Of a DNA stretch of 38,610 bases, positions 1-8,524 are shown one piece after another. Source of the stretch: Akkermansia muciniphila (lineage in GTDB: Bacteria > Verrucomicrobiota > Verrucomicrobiia > Verrucomicrobiales > V1-33). Location of the stretch: assembly GCA_945900785.1 (NCBI GenBank), contig CAMDJM010000047.1, positions 1-38,610 of the forward strand. The letters are read 5' to 3'. The notes beneath the pieces were generated by a model. The model had not been told where the DNA came from. It saw nothing but the letters and a program-made list of their open reading frames with translations, and did no database searches. The position numbers and the translations under genes are program-made. The first letter of the stretch is position 1. The number at the start of each line of letters is the position of its first letter.

Positions 1-318
1 GCGGGACGCAGGGTCATTTTTAGAAGGCTGGTTTGTCCTTTGCCGCGCGACCACCGCGCCTCCGGGACAGCAACCAACCTTGTATTCAACCATGGCAGGG
101 TTTTGGCAGCCAGCAAGCAAATTGATACAAATTCACCAAAGCAGAATTATTAATTATTGAAAATTATGGAAATTTTAAGCTTACTCAACAAATTCTACTG
201 CTCTGGGCGGTGCATCCCTGCCGCTGCGCATCCAGGGGAATGCACCGGAGCACCGGTGGGAAGCCGCCCTGATCCCGGGGGCTGCCCATTGCTTTTACCG
301 GGTGGCGGAGGTCACTCC
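1..318. other. Left edge of window, no gene supported
   Basis: This stretch lies downstream of the stop codon of the minus-strand metalloprotease. Two forward frames are open from base 1 to about 150, but neither translation resembles a protein I recognise and neither has a start inside the window. They could be the tail of a gene lying outside, or chance. Bases 121-185 are unusually AT-rich for the region. I see no convincing terminator hairpin followed by a T-run for the metalloprotease. Confidence 0.4.
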
Positions 319-3300
319 CTAACGCGAAACCCGGAAGCGCAGAAACTGCCTGCCCAGGTTCCCCTGCGGCTGGGTGGTGCGGGCGCTCAGGGTGCCGGGC
401 GTGTTGATTTCCACTACGGTGCCGGCAGCGCTCCAGGAGCCGGGCTGCTCTGGCGTGGTGCTTGACTCAATGACGCCGGAGACGTCTGCCGCGAGCGGAT
501 TCCGGGTGACGGTGAGGCGCAGATACCAGTTCCCGGATACCCAGGCGGCTTCGGCAGCCAGCAAAGGCGCGTCCGCCTTGAGGGGATTCAGAGCGAACGC
601 GTATTCGAGCAAATTCAGCAGGCCGTCCTTGTCAGGATCTGCGGGGTCCCCGGCGGTCAGCGGCAAACTGGCACCAACCCCGAAATTGGCTGCCCTCCAG
701 AATTCGATGGGGGATTCTTCAACGGTCAGGGGCAATTCCCGGAAACTGCGCACTTCCCCATCATCTGCCGTCAGGCGCAGCCGGCAGGGGCCCGGGGCGG
801 AGAAGGTAGCGGTGGAATCCTCCGAAGCAGGGGAGCCGAAGGTCACCCCGCCCGGCCCGCTCCACTTGGACCACGCCACCACCACGTTTGGTGGCGCAGG
901 GAGCTTGTCGTCGGTCACGCCACCATGCAAAGCCAGGGTGAGATTGGGAAACGCCGCAGCGGGGTCCTGGACCGACACGGCGGGAGCGAGATTGGCCCAC
1001 GAGGGCGTGATGACCAGATGGTCGATATCAAAAGTGCCGGGGCTGCCGGCCGTGCCGCTGGCGGCGGCCAAACCCACCAGGCAGGAAGCGCCCATCGGAA
1101 AGGTTTGCGGGCTGCCGAGTGGCATAAAAACACCCGGCTCCCCGGAAAGATCCCCAGCCGTATAACTGGTGAAGGTGTTGCCCTGGCGGATGATGCGCAG
1201 CCAGACCGGCCCATCAGGGGCGCTGGCAGGATTCTGCATGGCATTGGTGACCGGAACCAGGCCCGCCGTGCTGCGCTGGATCACCAGGCGTGCGTTTTGC
1301 GAAGTGAGGCCGCAGAAAATCGAGCGGGCCTCTGCGGCCAGACTCTCACGGATCATCAGGCCGGCCATGGAACGGGGTCCGCTGATATCCTGCACAAGGG
1401 TGACCCGGGCGGTGATGGTCAGATCCGTTCCTGCTGGTTGATGGAGGTAGTAGCCGCTATCCAGCCGCCCGCCCTGAAACCCGCTTCCCCCTGCCATGAT
1501 CCGGCAATTTCCTGCATTCCAAACATGGGAACCAGCGGTGCCCGGAACTCCAATGGCATCGCCGCCCGGCAAGGCAACAACCGCGCCGGCCTGCACGGCA
1601 AAATCCAACGCAAGGGGAGCCCCGCCGGCGGTTTCGGTGCCCCGGATCACATACCATCCCGGAGCAGAAAAAACCGCCCCGGTCGTGCAGGCAGTGCCGT
1701 CATCAAAGGTTACGATGCCCGGTCCATCCACCTTGCTCCAAGCAAAGGAAGCTCCTGCCCTGCCGCTGGCCCCCACGGCCAATGCCATGCCTTGGCCAGC
1801 GGGAAGACTGGCAGTCCGGCCCGCTGGTCTCAGTCGTTGCAGTCCTGATTGCACCACGATGGAAGCGCTGCCCACCGCACTTTTGAACGGCAGGCCTTCT
1901 GCCCCACTGTCCTGAACCCGGAGTGATAGCGCGTAGGTTTGCCCAGCCATGAGGGCATCCGGATTGGCGATGGAGATGGCACCGGTGAAGGGATTGATTG
2001 CAAAAGCGCCTCCGGTATTGCCTGCGGTGATGCTGTAAGCCAGCCCCCCCTGATCAGGATCCACCGCAGAAACGATGCCGGCCAGCGTCCCGGGGCGGTC
2101 CCCCTGCGTGACTGGGAAGTGGTAGCTGGCGGTATTCCACCGCAGCGGGGGTCTGGTATCATATGGCAGGAGGGCACTGGCGGGAATCACGGAAGGGGCT
2201 GGGATCCCAGGCCCCGTCCATGCGGCCTGGACAAAGCCGCCGCTGGTGTTGCCTTTGTGCAGCACTTCCATGTAACAGGCCTGTCCAGCCGTCAGGACAA
2301 GGTCCGGCGAACGTTGTTGGGGATAAATATTCCAGGCATTCCGGGCGGTCGCAGAGGGCACCCGTGCGATCTCAATGGCTTTGGAGGCGACCGCCGTGGC
2401 CGCAAATTTGAGACTGGCCTCCGCATCCCCGGCCAGGTAAAAGTGGTAGGTGCCGCTCACCGGAGGGACGAGCATAGCGCGGATGCGGCTGCCATAATTT
2501 TCCAAGGGGCCCGCAGGAGATTCAAATCCCGCCAGCAGGCGCGAGAAGCTGGGAGCATCAGGAAACCGCGCATCAGCCGGGAGGGATCCAAGGGGACCCG
2601 TCAGTCCCGTCCAGATCTGCTGCACCATGCCACCGGGTCCCCCGCCATCGGGCGGGATGATATTCAGGGGAATCACGCTGGCCCCGCTCAGGGTGGCCTG
2701 GGAACCGTCCATCACCCGCACGTTGAGGCTGGAGGAATTGCCCGTGCTGGCATTCAGGGCGGCGGGATCATGGACAAAGAGCAATCCCGTGGAGGCATCA
2801 ATCCCACACCAGGCTGCCGCCGCGCCCCCGGTGATGGCCCAGGAGGCTGGCAGATCGCCCGGATTCACATCGGTGGCCACCAGGGTGCCCAATACAGTGC
2901 CAGACACTGAACCCCGCCGGGCGCTGAAACGGCGTGACTCGATCACCGGTGCCACCTGCTGCACATAAGGCACCAGATAGGCTCCGCTGATGACCTGACG
3001 GCTGAACCCCGGACCCTGCCAGGCGACGGCCAGATGATCGTTCCCGATAGCCTGTTTATGCCTGACCTCCATGTAATAGGGTTGACCTGCCACCAGGGCC
3101 AGGGGAATGGATTGCTGGGAGGCATTCAGGTTATACTGATAGCGCCGGGTGGCCGGGGAGACGGTCGCCCGGACCGGCCCGGAAGGGTTGCGGTCCGCGC
3201 TGATGCGCAGTTCGGCGGTATCATCTGCCGCGATCCAGAAGGTGTAGTTCCCGGAGACGGGAGGCAGAAGCCAGGCGCGCGCCAGGCTGCCATAATTTTT

Positions 3301-5775
3301 GCCATGATCTGCGGCATCAAAGGCCGTCAGCAGCTCTTCCGCATCAGGGGAATAATTGATATACCTGGGATGGGAGGTGAAACTGGAAAGCGCCGCCCCG
3401 TTGATGTTTTCAAAGTAGGTGCGCATCAAACCGCCTGGGGAATATCCTGACGGCGCGTCCAGAAAGCTCACCGTGACCACTGCCTCCGCGGCAAGAGACG
3501 GGGACGCCTGGTCGGTGGCCCGGACCGTCAGCACAGCGGGAGCCCCGGGATGGATGCCCGGAAAATTGGCGGTAGTGCTCAACTGACCGGTGGAAGGATC
3601 CATCGCAAATGCCCCTGACGCATTCCCGGATGCAATGGAAAAGCGGGGGAAATCAAAGCGGTCAGGATCCCCACCGGAAAGCCGGAAGACCGGCACTCCA
3701 GGACCAGTGCGGGTGAATACCAGGGCACTTCCCCCGGCAAGAGTGGGCGCTTCGTTGACGGGGGTCACGTTCACCACAGCGCGGATCAGTTCATTCAGCT
3801 CAGGTGCGGCAGGATCCGTGATGGAAATGAACAATCCGAAACTGGCCGGATCATCCCATTGCATGGACAGGGCTTCGTAATCCAGTGCAGCCGCTCTGAC
3901 TACGGACAACACGCCGCTGGAAGGATGGATGGAAAAGGCTCCCCCGCTATTTCCGGAGGACAGGCGGTAAGTGATAGGATTGCTGCCATGGTTTTTGCGG
4001 GGCAGAATGGATCCCACTATCGTTCCCTCAGGGGAATTTTCGGCAATATTGAAACGATCGTGCTTTACTCCGTGGCTGACGCTGCCGCTGATCAGGTAGG
4101 CCCCCAGACTGCCATAGTCCGGATAGCCCGTCGTCATGGGATCACCGCGCCCCACCCCACTGATGCGTAAAAGGTAATCCCCGGCTGGCAGGGCGGCCGC
4201 CACCGTGGCGGCCAGGGCGGACTCAGGATTGCTGGAGGCGACCAGACTGCCGCTGCTGGTCAGGATGTCCGCCTGGATATCCAGATCTGCCCCGGAACTG
4301 ACGGGATTCACCGTCAGGATAGCATCTCCCCCATCCGACTGGAAACGCCAGGCATCGGCATCGGCGCGGGTTTCGATGATGCCTTCATGGGAGACGGTGG
4401 AGTCCGGTAAAATATCCAGATAGGCCGCAGTCAGCCAGGTGTTTGCCGTATCGTCGGTCCGGAAATCGACGGCATTGTTCTGGTTGGTGATAACCTCAAG
4501 GTCGTCTTCCCTGTTATTTGCCCCGGCATATTCGCCCCGGGACCATTGGGTGAGATTTTTATAATAACCCACTCCCATGATCGGAGCCCAGCCCACCTCG
4601 CCGCTGCCCTGCCCGGCATAATATTCCTCCACCGGATTCAGGCGCCCATCATGGGACAGCCCCAGGGTATGCCCGACCTCATGGGAGACGATTTCGGCGG
4701 CATTTTTTCCGGTAAGGCCGTAGGCCCAGCAAACGGTGTCCCCGGCCCAGTTGAAGGACCGCAGCAGGGCGATCCCGCCAGCCGTGGGAGCCGCGTCCCT
4801 GGTAGGCGTGAGAAGAACGTGAATGCGGCTGGTCTCGGTGGCAATGTCATACACGCGGCGGTCTGTGGTAACATTCAGATTGAAGGTCTGATAGTCTTCC
4901 GCCACCCGTTGCCAAACTTCCTTGATTTGGAGCGTATTCGCTCCAGCAGGGGCCGCGTCGCGGGTGACCTGGGGCCAGCCTTCGAAGGGGCCAGCCTCCC
5001 CATCGAAATCCAGATAAATCACTCCCTGGGCACCAGGCAGACTTTGCAGAGGGATGATCCCGTTGACTTCTGCCGGAAGAGGGAAATCGGCCGGATGGAA
5101 TTGAGGGGCGGATTGCGGCTCATCCGCTGCGGCAGCGGCAGCGGCGGGAGGCGGGAGCGGCAGGCCACTGCACATGACCTGATCCTTCCGCACCCCGATC
5201 AGGAACGGGGCACCGGCTGTCCCGAGACCGACGCGCCACGCGGCGGCGCGGTCATCGAAGACCACATAACCCACCATGGCACCAGCCACCCCGGCGGTCC
5301 GCTGCCGTTGGAAAAAATAAACCCCGGGCGCAGGCGACTCAAGGCGTCCCTGGATAGACCGGACGCCACTTTCATCGGACCGCAGCAAAGAAATGGAGCC
5401 CTGCGCCAATTGTCCATCCGGCAGGCGGAACTGAGCCCGTTGTCCTGTCGGATCACTCATCGTTTCCAAAAAATCAGGCGGCAGGGGAGCGCTTTGTCCG
5501 GGTGCGGGGACCACTCCAGCATCTGCAACTGCCGCCACTCGTCGGGCACCAGGCCGCGCTGGAATAGCCAGCCCGCTCCACGAGGATGCCGTCACCGCTG
5601 CAGCCTGCGCTGGAAGGACACTCCCCGGCATCGCATTGGACCTTCCGGCGGGAAAGGGTCCCGGGGAAAAGCTGGATCCGGCACCGGGGCCTCCCGGGGG
5701 TGCCACTTCCCAACAAGCCAGCAGCACTGCCAGAGCAGCAGATGCCGGCAGGGCCACTCGCTGGGAAATTTTCAT
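319..5775 (-). CDS. Giant secreted metzincin-type metalloprotease with cadherin-like and PA14-type domains
   Basis: An 1818-residue exported protein. The N-terminus (MKISQR followed by a hydrophobic run) is a signal peptide; Cys21 after LLA is a possible but non-ideal lipobox. The catalytic motif HEVGHTLGLSHD is at about residues 365-376, with a likely Met-turn (PIMGVGY) at about 399-405, matching the HExxHxxGxxHD zinc site of reprolysin/metzincin peptidases. A pre-peptidase-C-like beta domain follows (about 450-570), then cadherin-like repeats (ENSPEGTIVGSI, DYEAL), and two PA14-like segments starting near MRTYFENING and VQQIWTGLTG, each with a V.GTYHFYLAGD-type strand. Near the C-terminus comes a D-x-D-x-D-G loop and NLLEYA tail ending FLRFRVSR, shared with two other proteins here. 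It probably degrades polymers or adheres at the cell surface; the substrate is unknown. The frame is intact over more than 5.4 kb. Confidence 0.9.
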   Translation of the reverse strand: MKISQRVALPASAALAVLLACWEVAPPGGPGAGSSFSPGPFPAGRSNAMPGSVLPAQAAAVTASSWSGLAIPARPGARRVAAVADAGVVPAPGQSAPLPPDFLETMSDPTGQRAQFRLPDGQLAQGSISLLRSDESGVRSIQGRLESPAPGVYFFQRQRTAGVAGAMVGYVVFDDRAAAWRVGLGTAGAPFLIGVRKDQVMCSGLPLPPPAAAAAAADEPQSAPQFHPADFPLPAEVNGIIPLQSLPGAQGVIYLDFDGEAGPFEGWPQVTRDAAPAGANTLQIKEVWQRVAEDYQTFNLNVTTDRRVYDIATETSRIHVLLTPTRDAAPTAGGIALLRSFNWAGDTVCWAYGLTGKNAAEIVSHEVGHTLGLSHDGRLNPVEEYYAGQGSGEVGWAPIMGVGYYKNLTQWSRGEYAGANNREDDLEVITNQNNAVDFRTDDTANTWLTAAYLDILPDSTVSHEGIIETRADADAWRFQSDGGDAILTVNPVSSGADLDIQADILTSSGSLVASSNPESALAATVAAALPAGDYLLRISGVGRGDPMTTGYPDYGSLGAYLISGSVSHGVKHDRFNIAENSPEGTIVGSILPRKNHGSNPITYRLSSGNSGGAFSIHPSSGVLSVVRAAALDYEALSMQWDDPASFGLFISITDPAAPELNELIRAVVNVTPVNEAPTLAGGSALVFTRTGPGVPVFRLSGGDPDRFDFPRFSIASGNASGAFAMDPSTGQLSTTANFPGIHPGAPAVLTVRATDQASPSLAAEAVVTVSFLDAPSGYSPGGLMRTYFENINGAALSSFTSHPRYINYSPDAEELLTAFDAADHGKNYGSLARAWLLPPVSGNYTFWIAADDTAELRISADRNPSGPVRATVSPATRRYQYNLNASQQSIPLALVAGQPYYMEVRHKQAIGNDHLAVAWQGPGFSRQVISGAYLVPYVQQVAPVIESRRFSARRGSVSGTVLGTLVATDVNPGDLPASWAITGGAAAAWCGIDASTGLLFVHDPAALNASTGNSSSLNVRVMDGSQATLSGASVIPLNIIPPDGGGPGGMVQQIWTGLTGPLGSLPADARFPDAPSFSRLLAGFESPAGPLENYGSRIRAMLVPPVSGTYHFYLAGDAEASLKFAATAVASKAIEIARVPSATARNAWNIYPQQRSPDLVLTAGQACYMEVLHKGNTSGGFVQAAWTGPGIPAPSVIPASALLPYDTRPPLRWNTASYHFPVTQGDRPGTLAGIVSAVDPDQGGLAYSITAGNTGGAFAINPFTGAISIANPDALMAGQTYALSLRVQDSGAEGLPFKSAVGSASIVVQSGLQRLRPAGRTASLPAGQGMALAVGASGRAGASFAWSKVDGPGIVTFDDGTACTTGAVFSAPGWYVIRGTETAGGAPLALDFAVQAGAVVALPGGDAIGVPGTAGSHVWNAGNCRIMAGGSGFQGGRLDSGYYLHQPAGTDLTITARVTLVQDISGPRSMAGLMIRESLAAEARSIFCGLTSQNARLVIQRSTAGLVPVTNAMQNPASAPDGPVWLRIIRQGNTFTSYTAGDLSGEPGVFMPLGSPQTFPMGASCLVGLAAASGTAGSPGTFDIDHLVITPSWANLAPAVSVQDPAAAFPNLTLALHGGVTDDKLPAPPNVVVAWSKWSGPGGVTFGSPASEDSTATFSAPGPCRLRLTADDGEVRSFRELPLTVEESPIEFWRAANFGVGASLPLTAGDPADPDKDGLLNLLEYAFALNPLKADAPLLAAEAAWVSGNWYLRLTVTRNPLAADVSGVIESSTTPEQPGSWSAAGTVVEINTPGTLSARTTQPQGNLGRQFLRFRVSR

Positions 5776-5791
5776 CGGGGGGATAAAATAA

Positions 5792-5829
5792 GGCGTCTCC
5801 TTGGTCTAAGACGGAAGGAGGGAGACGCC
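5792..5829 (-). promoter_or_regulatory. Terminator-like hairpin in the metalloprotease leader
   Basis: GGCGTCTCC (5792-5800) and GGAGACGCC (5821-5829) form a perfect 9-bp inverted repeat. Inside it CCTT/AAGG and GTCT/AGAC can pair too, so the whole 38 nt can fold. On the minus strand the hairpin is followed by TTATTTTAT and then, 16 nt before the ATG, reads like an intrinsic terminator or attenuator inside the 5' leader. No T-run follows it on the plus strand. Confidence 0.5.
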
Positions 5830-5906
5830 GTTACCATGGATTCTGTAAAGCCGATGGAACAACATAAGTCGGAAGTGGAGCGACGTTATTTGAAACATCA
5901 CATAAT

Positions 5907-5936
5907 ATTATAAATACCAAGTCAGTACAAAGCCAA
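5907..5936 (-). promoter_or_regulatory. Candidate sigma70-type promoter of the metalloprotease
   Basis: On the minus strand TTGGCT (5936-5931) is followed after 18 nt by a perfect TATAAT (5912-5907). Transcription would begin near 5900, giving a leader of about 125 nt that contains the 5792-5829 hairpin. The region is AT-rich, so a forward promoter for the nitroreductase could overlap it. Confidence 0.4.
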
Positions 5937-6045
5937 TCCAGACGCTTTTATCACGCCATGGGCCCACAAAAGTCCAAAGAAATCCTGAAATTCACCATCA
6001 CCGGCAGTTGCGCCCGGCATCCAACCAGTTTAAACACGGCGCATT

Positions 6046-6699
6046 ATGGAATCATTGCCCTTGGAATCCCTGACCGCAGCCCTGAAATGGCGTTATGCCA
6101 CCAAGGCATTTGACGCCTCCCGCACCATCCCGGCGGAGACCTGGGCCGCCTTGGAGGAATCGTTGGTTTTGACTCCTTCCTCCTTTGGGCTTCAGCCATG
6201 GAAATTTCTCGTTATCACCGACCCTGCCCTGAAGGCCCGCCTGCGCCCCCACTGCTGGGGCCAAAGCCAGGTGACGGACTGCTCCCACCTGGTCGTGCTG
6301 TGCGCCAAACAGGAAATGGACGCCGCCTATATCGATAAATTCATCGCCCTGACCGCCGCCACCCGTGGTGCGCCCGTGGAAGCCCTCCAGGGCTACCGCG
6401 ACATGATCGCCGGCAGCGTGCTGGATGGGGGGGCCATCGGAGCCGTGCTTCCGGAATGGGCTGCCCGCCAGGCCTATATCGCCCTGGGGCAATTCATGCT
6501 CAGCGCAGCCCTCATCGGCATCGACGCCTGTCCCATGGAAGGATTCATCCACGATGCCCTGAACGACGAACTCGGCCTGCCTGCCAAAGGACTGAAGGCG
6601 GCCGTGCTTTGCCCCGCCGGCTATCGCTCCCCCGACGATAAATACGCCAACGCCCCCAAAGTGCGGTGGGATTCCAGCGAAGTGATCGAACACCTCTAA
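6046..6699 (+). CDS. NAD(P)H-dependent nitroreductase family oxidoreductase
   Basis: A 217-residue cytoplasmic protein of the FMN-dependent nitroreductase superfamily, NfsB/YdgI-like, a family that reduces nitroaromatics or quinones with NAD(P)H. The N-terminal LKWRYATKAFD matches the family's FMN phosphate-binding start (R-x-S/A-x-K-x-F/Y). LTPSSFGLQPWKFLVI is the conserved flavin-contacting segment with the SS.nlQPW signature. The C-terminal part (ALIGIDACPMEGF, then YRSPDD) fits the family's second FMN-binding and tail region. The length is normal. It is preceded by about 270 bp of intergenic DNA and no clear Shine-Dalgarno, and appears monocistronic. The physiological substrate cannot be told from sequence. 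Confidence 0.9.
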   Translation: MESLPLESLTAALKWRYATKAFDASRTIPAETWAALEESLVLTPSSFGLQPWKFLVITDPALKARLRPHCWGQSQVTDCSHLVVLCAKQEMDAAYIDKFIALTAATRGAPVEALQGYRDMIAGSVLDGGAIGAVLPEWAARQAYIALGQFMLSAALIGIDACPMEGFIHDALNDELGLPAKGLKAAVLCPAGYRSPDDKYANAPKVRWDSSEVIEHL

Positions 6700-6782
6700 A
6701 TTCTTCTGGACTTCACCTCAGGTTAATCCCCATTTTGGGACATAGGAAAAAGATTTAAAAATTTAGACATTACAGACTTGCA

Positions 6783-6800
6783 CCTGATGGCAGCATCAGG
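6783..6800 (+). promoter_or_regulatory. Perfect short hairpin upstream of the first pilB
   Basis: CCTGATG-GCAG-CATCAGG is a perfect 7-bp inverted repeat with a 4-nt loop, ending 14 nt before the GAAGGAG ribosome-binding site (6815-6821) of the following GTG-start gene. It may be an operator or a 5'-leader hairpin for the pilus/secretion operon. The upstream 6735-6763 segment (TTGGGA and an A/T-rich stretch) could hold the promoter, but no -10 box is convincing. Confidence 0.4.
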
Positions 6801-6829
6801 CAAACACCCATCTTGAAGGAGAATTTACC

Positions 6830-8482
6830 GTGTATTCCAACGAAGACTTTTTACTCGAACTCTTGCAGGACGCTGGCTACCTCACGCCAGATAACATCGT
6901 CCAGGCCAGCGCCGCCAAACGTGGCACCCAAACCACCCTTGACTTTTTAGTCGAAAACCGCCGCGTCCCGGAAGACGTTGTGGCTCAGACCATGGCTACA
7001 AATGCCGGCATGGAATACGTCGACCTGAATGGCTTTGTCCCCGATCCATTTGTGCTGGAACAAGTGAGCCCGGATGTCGCGGCCAAATACAACGTCATTC
7101 CCGTAGGCCTCGACAATGGACGGCTCATCCTCGCGGTGGCCGATCCCATGGACTTCACGACCATGGACAGCCTGCCCCACGTCCTGTCCACTTACCCGCT
7201 CGACTTCTATTGCGCTCAAAAATCGCAGATCGACCAATTCATCACGGACGTCTACGGCGTTCAGAAGGAAAAGGAAACCGCTACGATGTCCGGGGAAGAA
7301 GCGGGCAATGATGATGCCCCGATCATCCGGCTGGTCATGGACATGCTCGCCGAGGCCGTAAACAACCGGGCTTCCGACATCCACGTGGAACCGATGGAAA
7401 AGCGCCTGCGCATCCGCTATCGTATTGACGGGGTGCTGCAGGAAGTCGCCTCCCACCCGAAGCATCTCCATGCCCCGATGCTCGCCCGTATCAAGATCAT
7501 GACGGGAGCGATGTCCATTGATGAGCGCCGCGTCCCGCAGGACGGCCGCATCCAGACCAAGGTGGGCAATAAAAACATTGACCTTCGCGTCTCCACCGTC
7601 CCCACCAGCCACGGGGAAAGCGTGGTCATGCGTATTTTGGACCGCAGCAGCATCCTGCTCGGTCTCTCCGATTTGGGATTTTACAGTGATGACTTGAACA
7701 ATTTCAACGAGTTACTCGCCCTGCCCGACGGCATCATTCTTGTGACTGGTCCTACCGGGTCAGGAAAAACCACCACCCTTTACGCGTGTTTGAACACCGT
7801 AAACCGCCCTGACCGCAAAATCATTACCGTTGAAGACCCCGTCGAATACACCTTGTCCGGGATCAACCAGGTGCCGGTCCGCGACGACGTGGGAATGACC
7901 TTTGCCAACGCGCTGCGCTCCATGCTGCGCCAAGCGCCGAACATCATCATGATCGGGGAAATTCGTGACCCCGAAACCGCGCAGATCGCCATCAACGCGG
8001 CGCTCACTGGTCACCTGGTGCTTTCCACCCTTCATACCAACGATGCCCCAGGGGCGGTCGCCCGTATGACCAATCTGCAGGTTAAACCCTTCCTCATCGC
8101 TACCGCCGTCCGTGCCATGATGGCCCAACGGCTTGTCCGCAAGCTCTGCGCTGATTGCAAGCAACCAGGAGAACTCACTGAAAAGGAAATCCGCGCCCTC
8201 GGCTTGGACTCCGGCCGCCTCAGCGATGCCAAGATCATGGCTCCCGTCGGCTGCGGCAAGTGCCGCACCACCGGTTACCGCGGCCGGATGTGTATCGTGG
8301 AAATCTTCAAAGTGGATGACCAGGTGCGCCACATGATCAACGAGCAGATCTCCACCCCGCAGCTCCGCCGCCGCGCCCGCGAACTCGGCATGCGCACCCT
8401 CCGTGAAGATGCGGTCCGCAAGGTCCTCAACGGCGTGACCACCGCCTCCGAAGCCATCGAAAGCACCATGGCAGACGCCTAA
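6830..8482 (+). CDS. PilB/GspE-type assembly ATPase (first copy)
   Basis: A 550-residue hexameric ATPase that powers pilin or pseudopilin assembly in type IV pilus / type II secretion systems at the inner membrane. Residues 1-150 look like the MshEN/T2SSE N-terminal domain, which in some relatives binds c-di-GMP. Walker A GPTGSGKT is at 307-314, the Asp-box region at about 333-340 (VEDPVEY), Walker B IIMIGEIRD at 372-380 and the His box LTGHLVLSTLHTND at 392-405. A tetracysteine zinc site (Cys440, Cys443, Cys475, Cys478) is typical of GspE. The start is GTG, chosen because a good GAAGGAG lies 8 nt upstream. A second, divergent copy follows after 42 bp, then pilC. Confidence 0.93.
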   Translation: MYSNEDFLLELLQDAGYLTPDNIVQASAAKRGTQTTLDFLVENRRVPEDVVAQTMATNAGMEYVDLNGFVPDPFVLEQVSPDVAAKYNVIPVGLDNGRLILAVADPMDFTTMDSLPHVLSTYPLDFYCAQKSQIDQFITDVYGVQKEKETATMSGEEAGNDDAPIIRLVMDMLAEAVNNRASDIHVEPMEKRLRIRYRIDGVLQEVASHPKHLHAPMLARIKIMTGAMSIDERRVPQDGRIQTKVGNKNIDLRVSTVPTSHGESVVMRILDRSSILLGLSDLGFYSDDLNNFNELLALPDGIILVTGPTGSGKTTTLYACLNTVNRPDRKIITVEDPVEYTLSGINQVPVRDDVGMTFANALRSMLRQAPNIIMIGEIRDPETAQIAINAALTGHLVLSTLHTNDAPGAVARMTNLQVKPFLIATAVRAMMAQRLVRKLCADCKQPGELTEKEIRALGLDSGRLSDAKIMAPVGCGKCRTTGYRGRMCIVEIFKVDDQVRHMINEQISTPQLRRRARELGMRTLREDAVRKVLNGVTTASEAIESTMADA

Positions 8483-8524
8483 GGCCCCCGGCTCCTCCCT
8501 CCTTTTTCCCCTTTTTTCACCGTC

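Noticed and set aside
1..150. Open forward frames at the left edge as the end of a gene
   Set aside because: Two frames are open and neither translation is recognisable, so no call can be supported.
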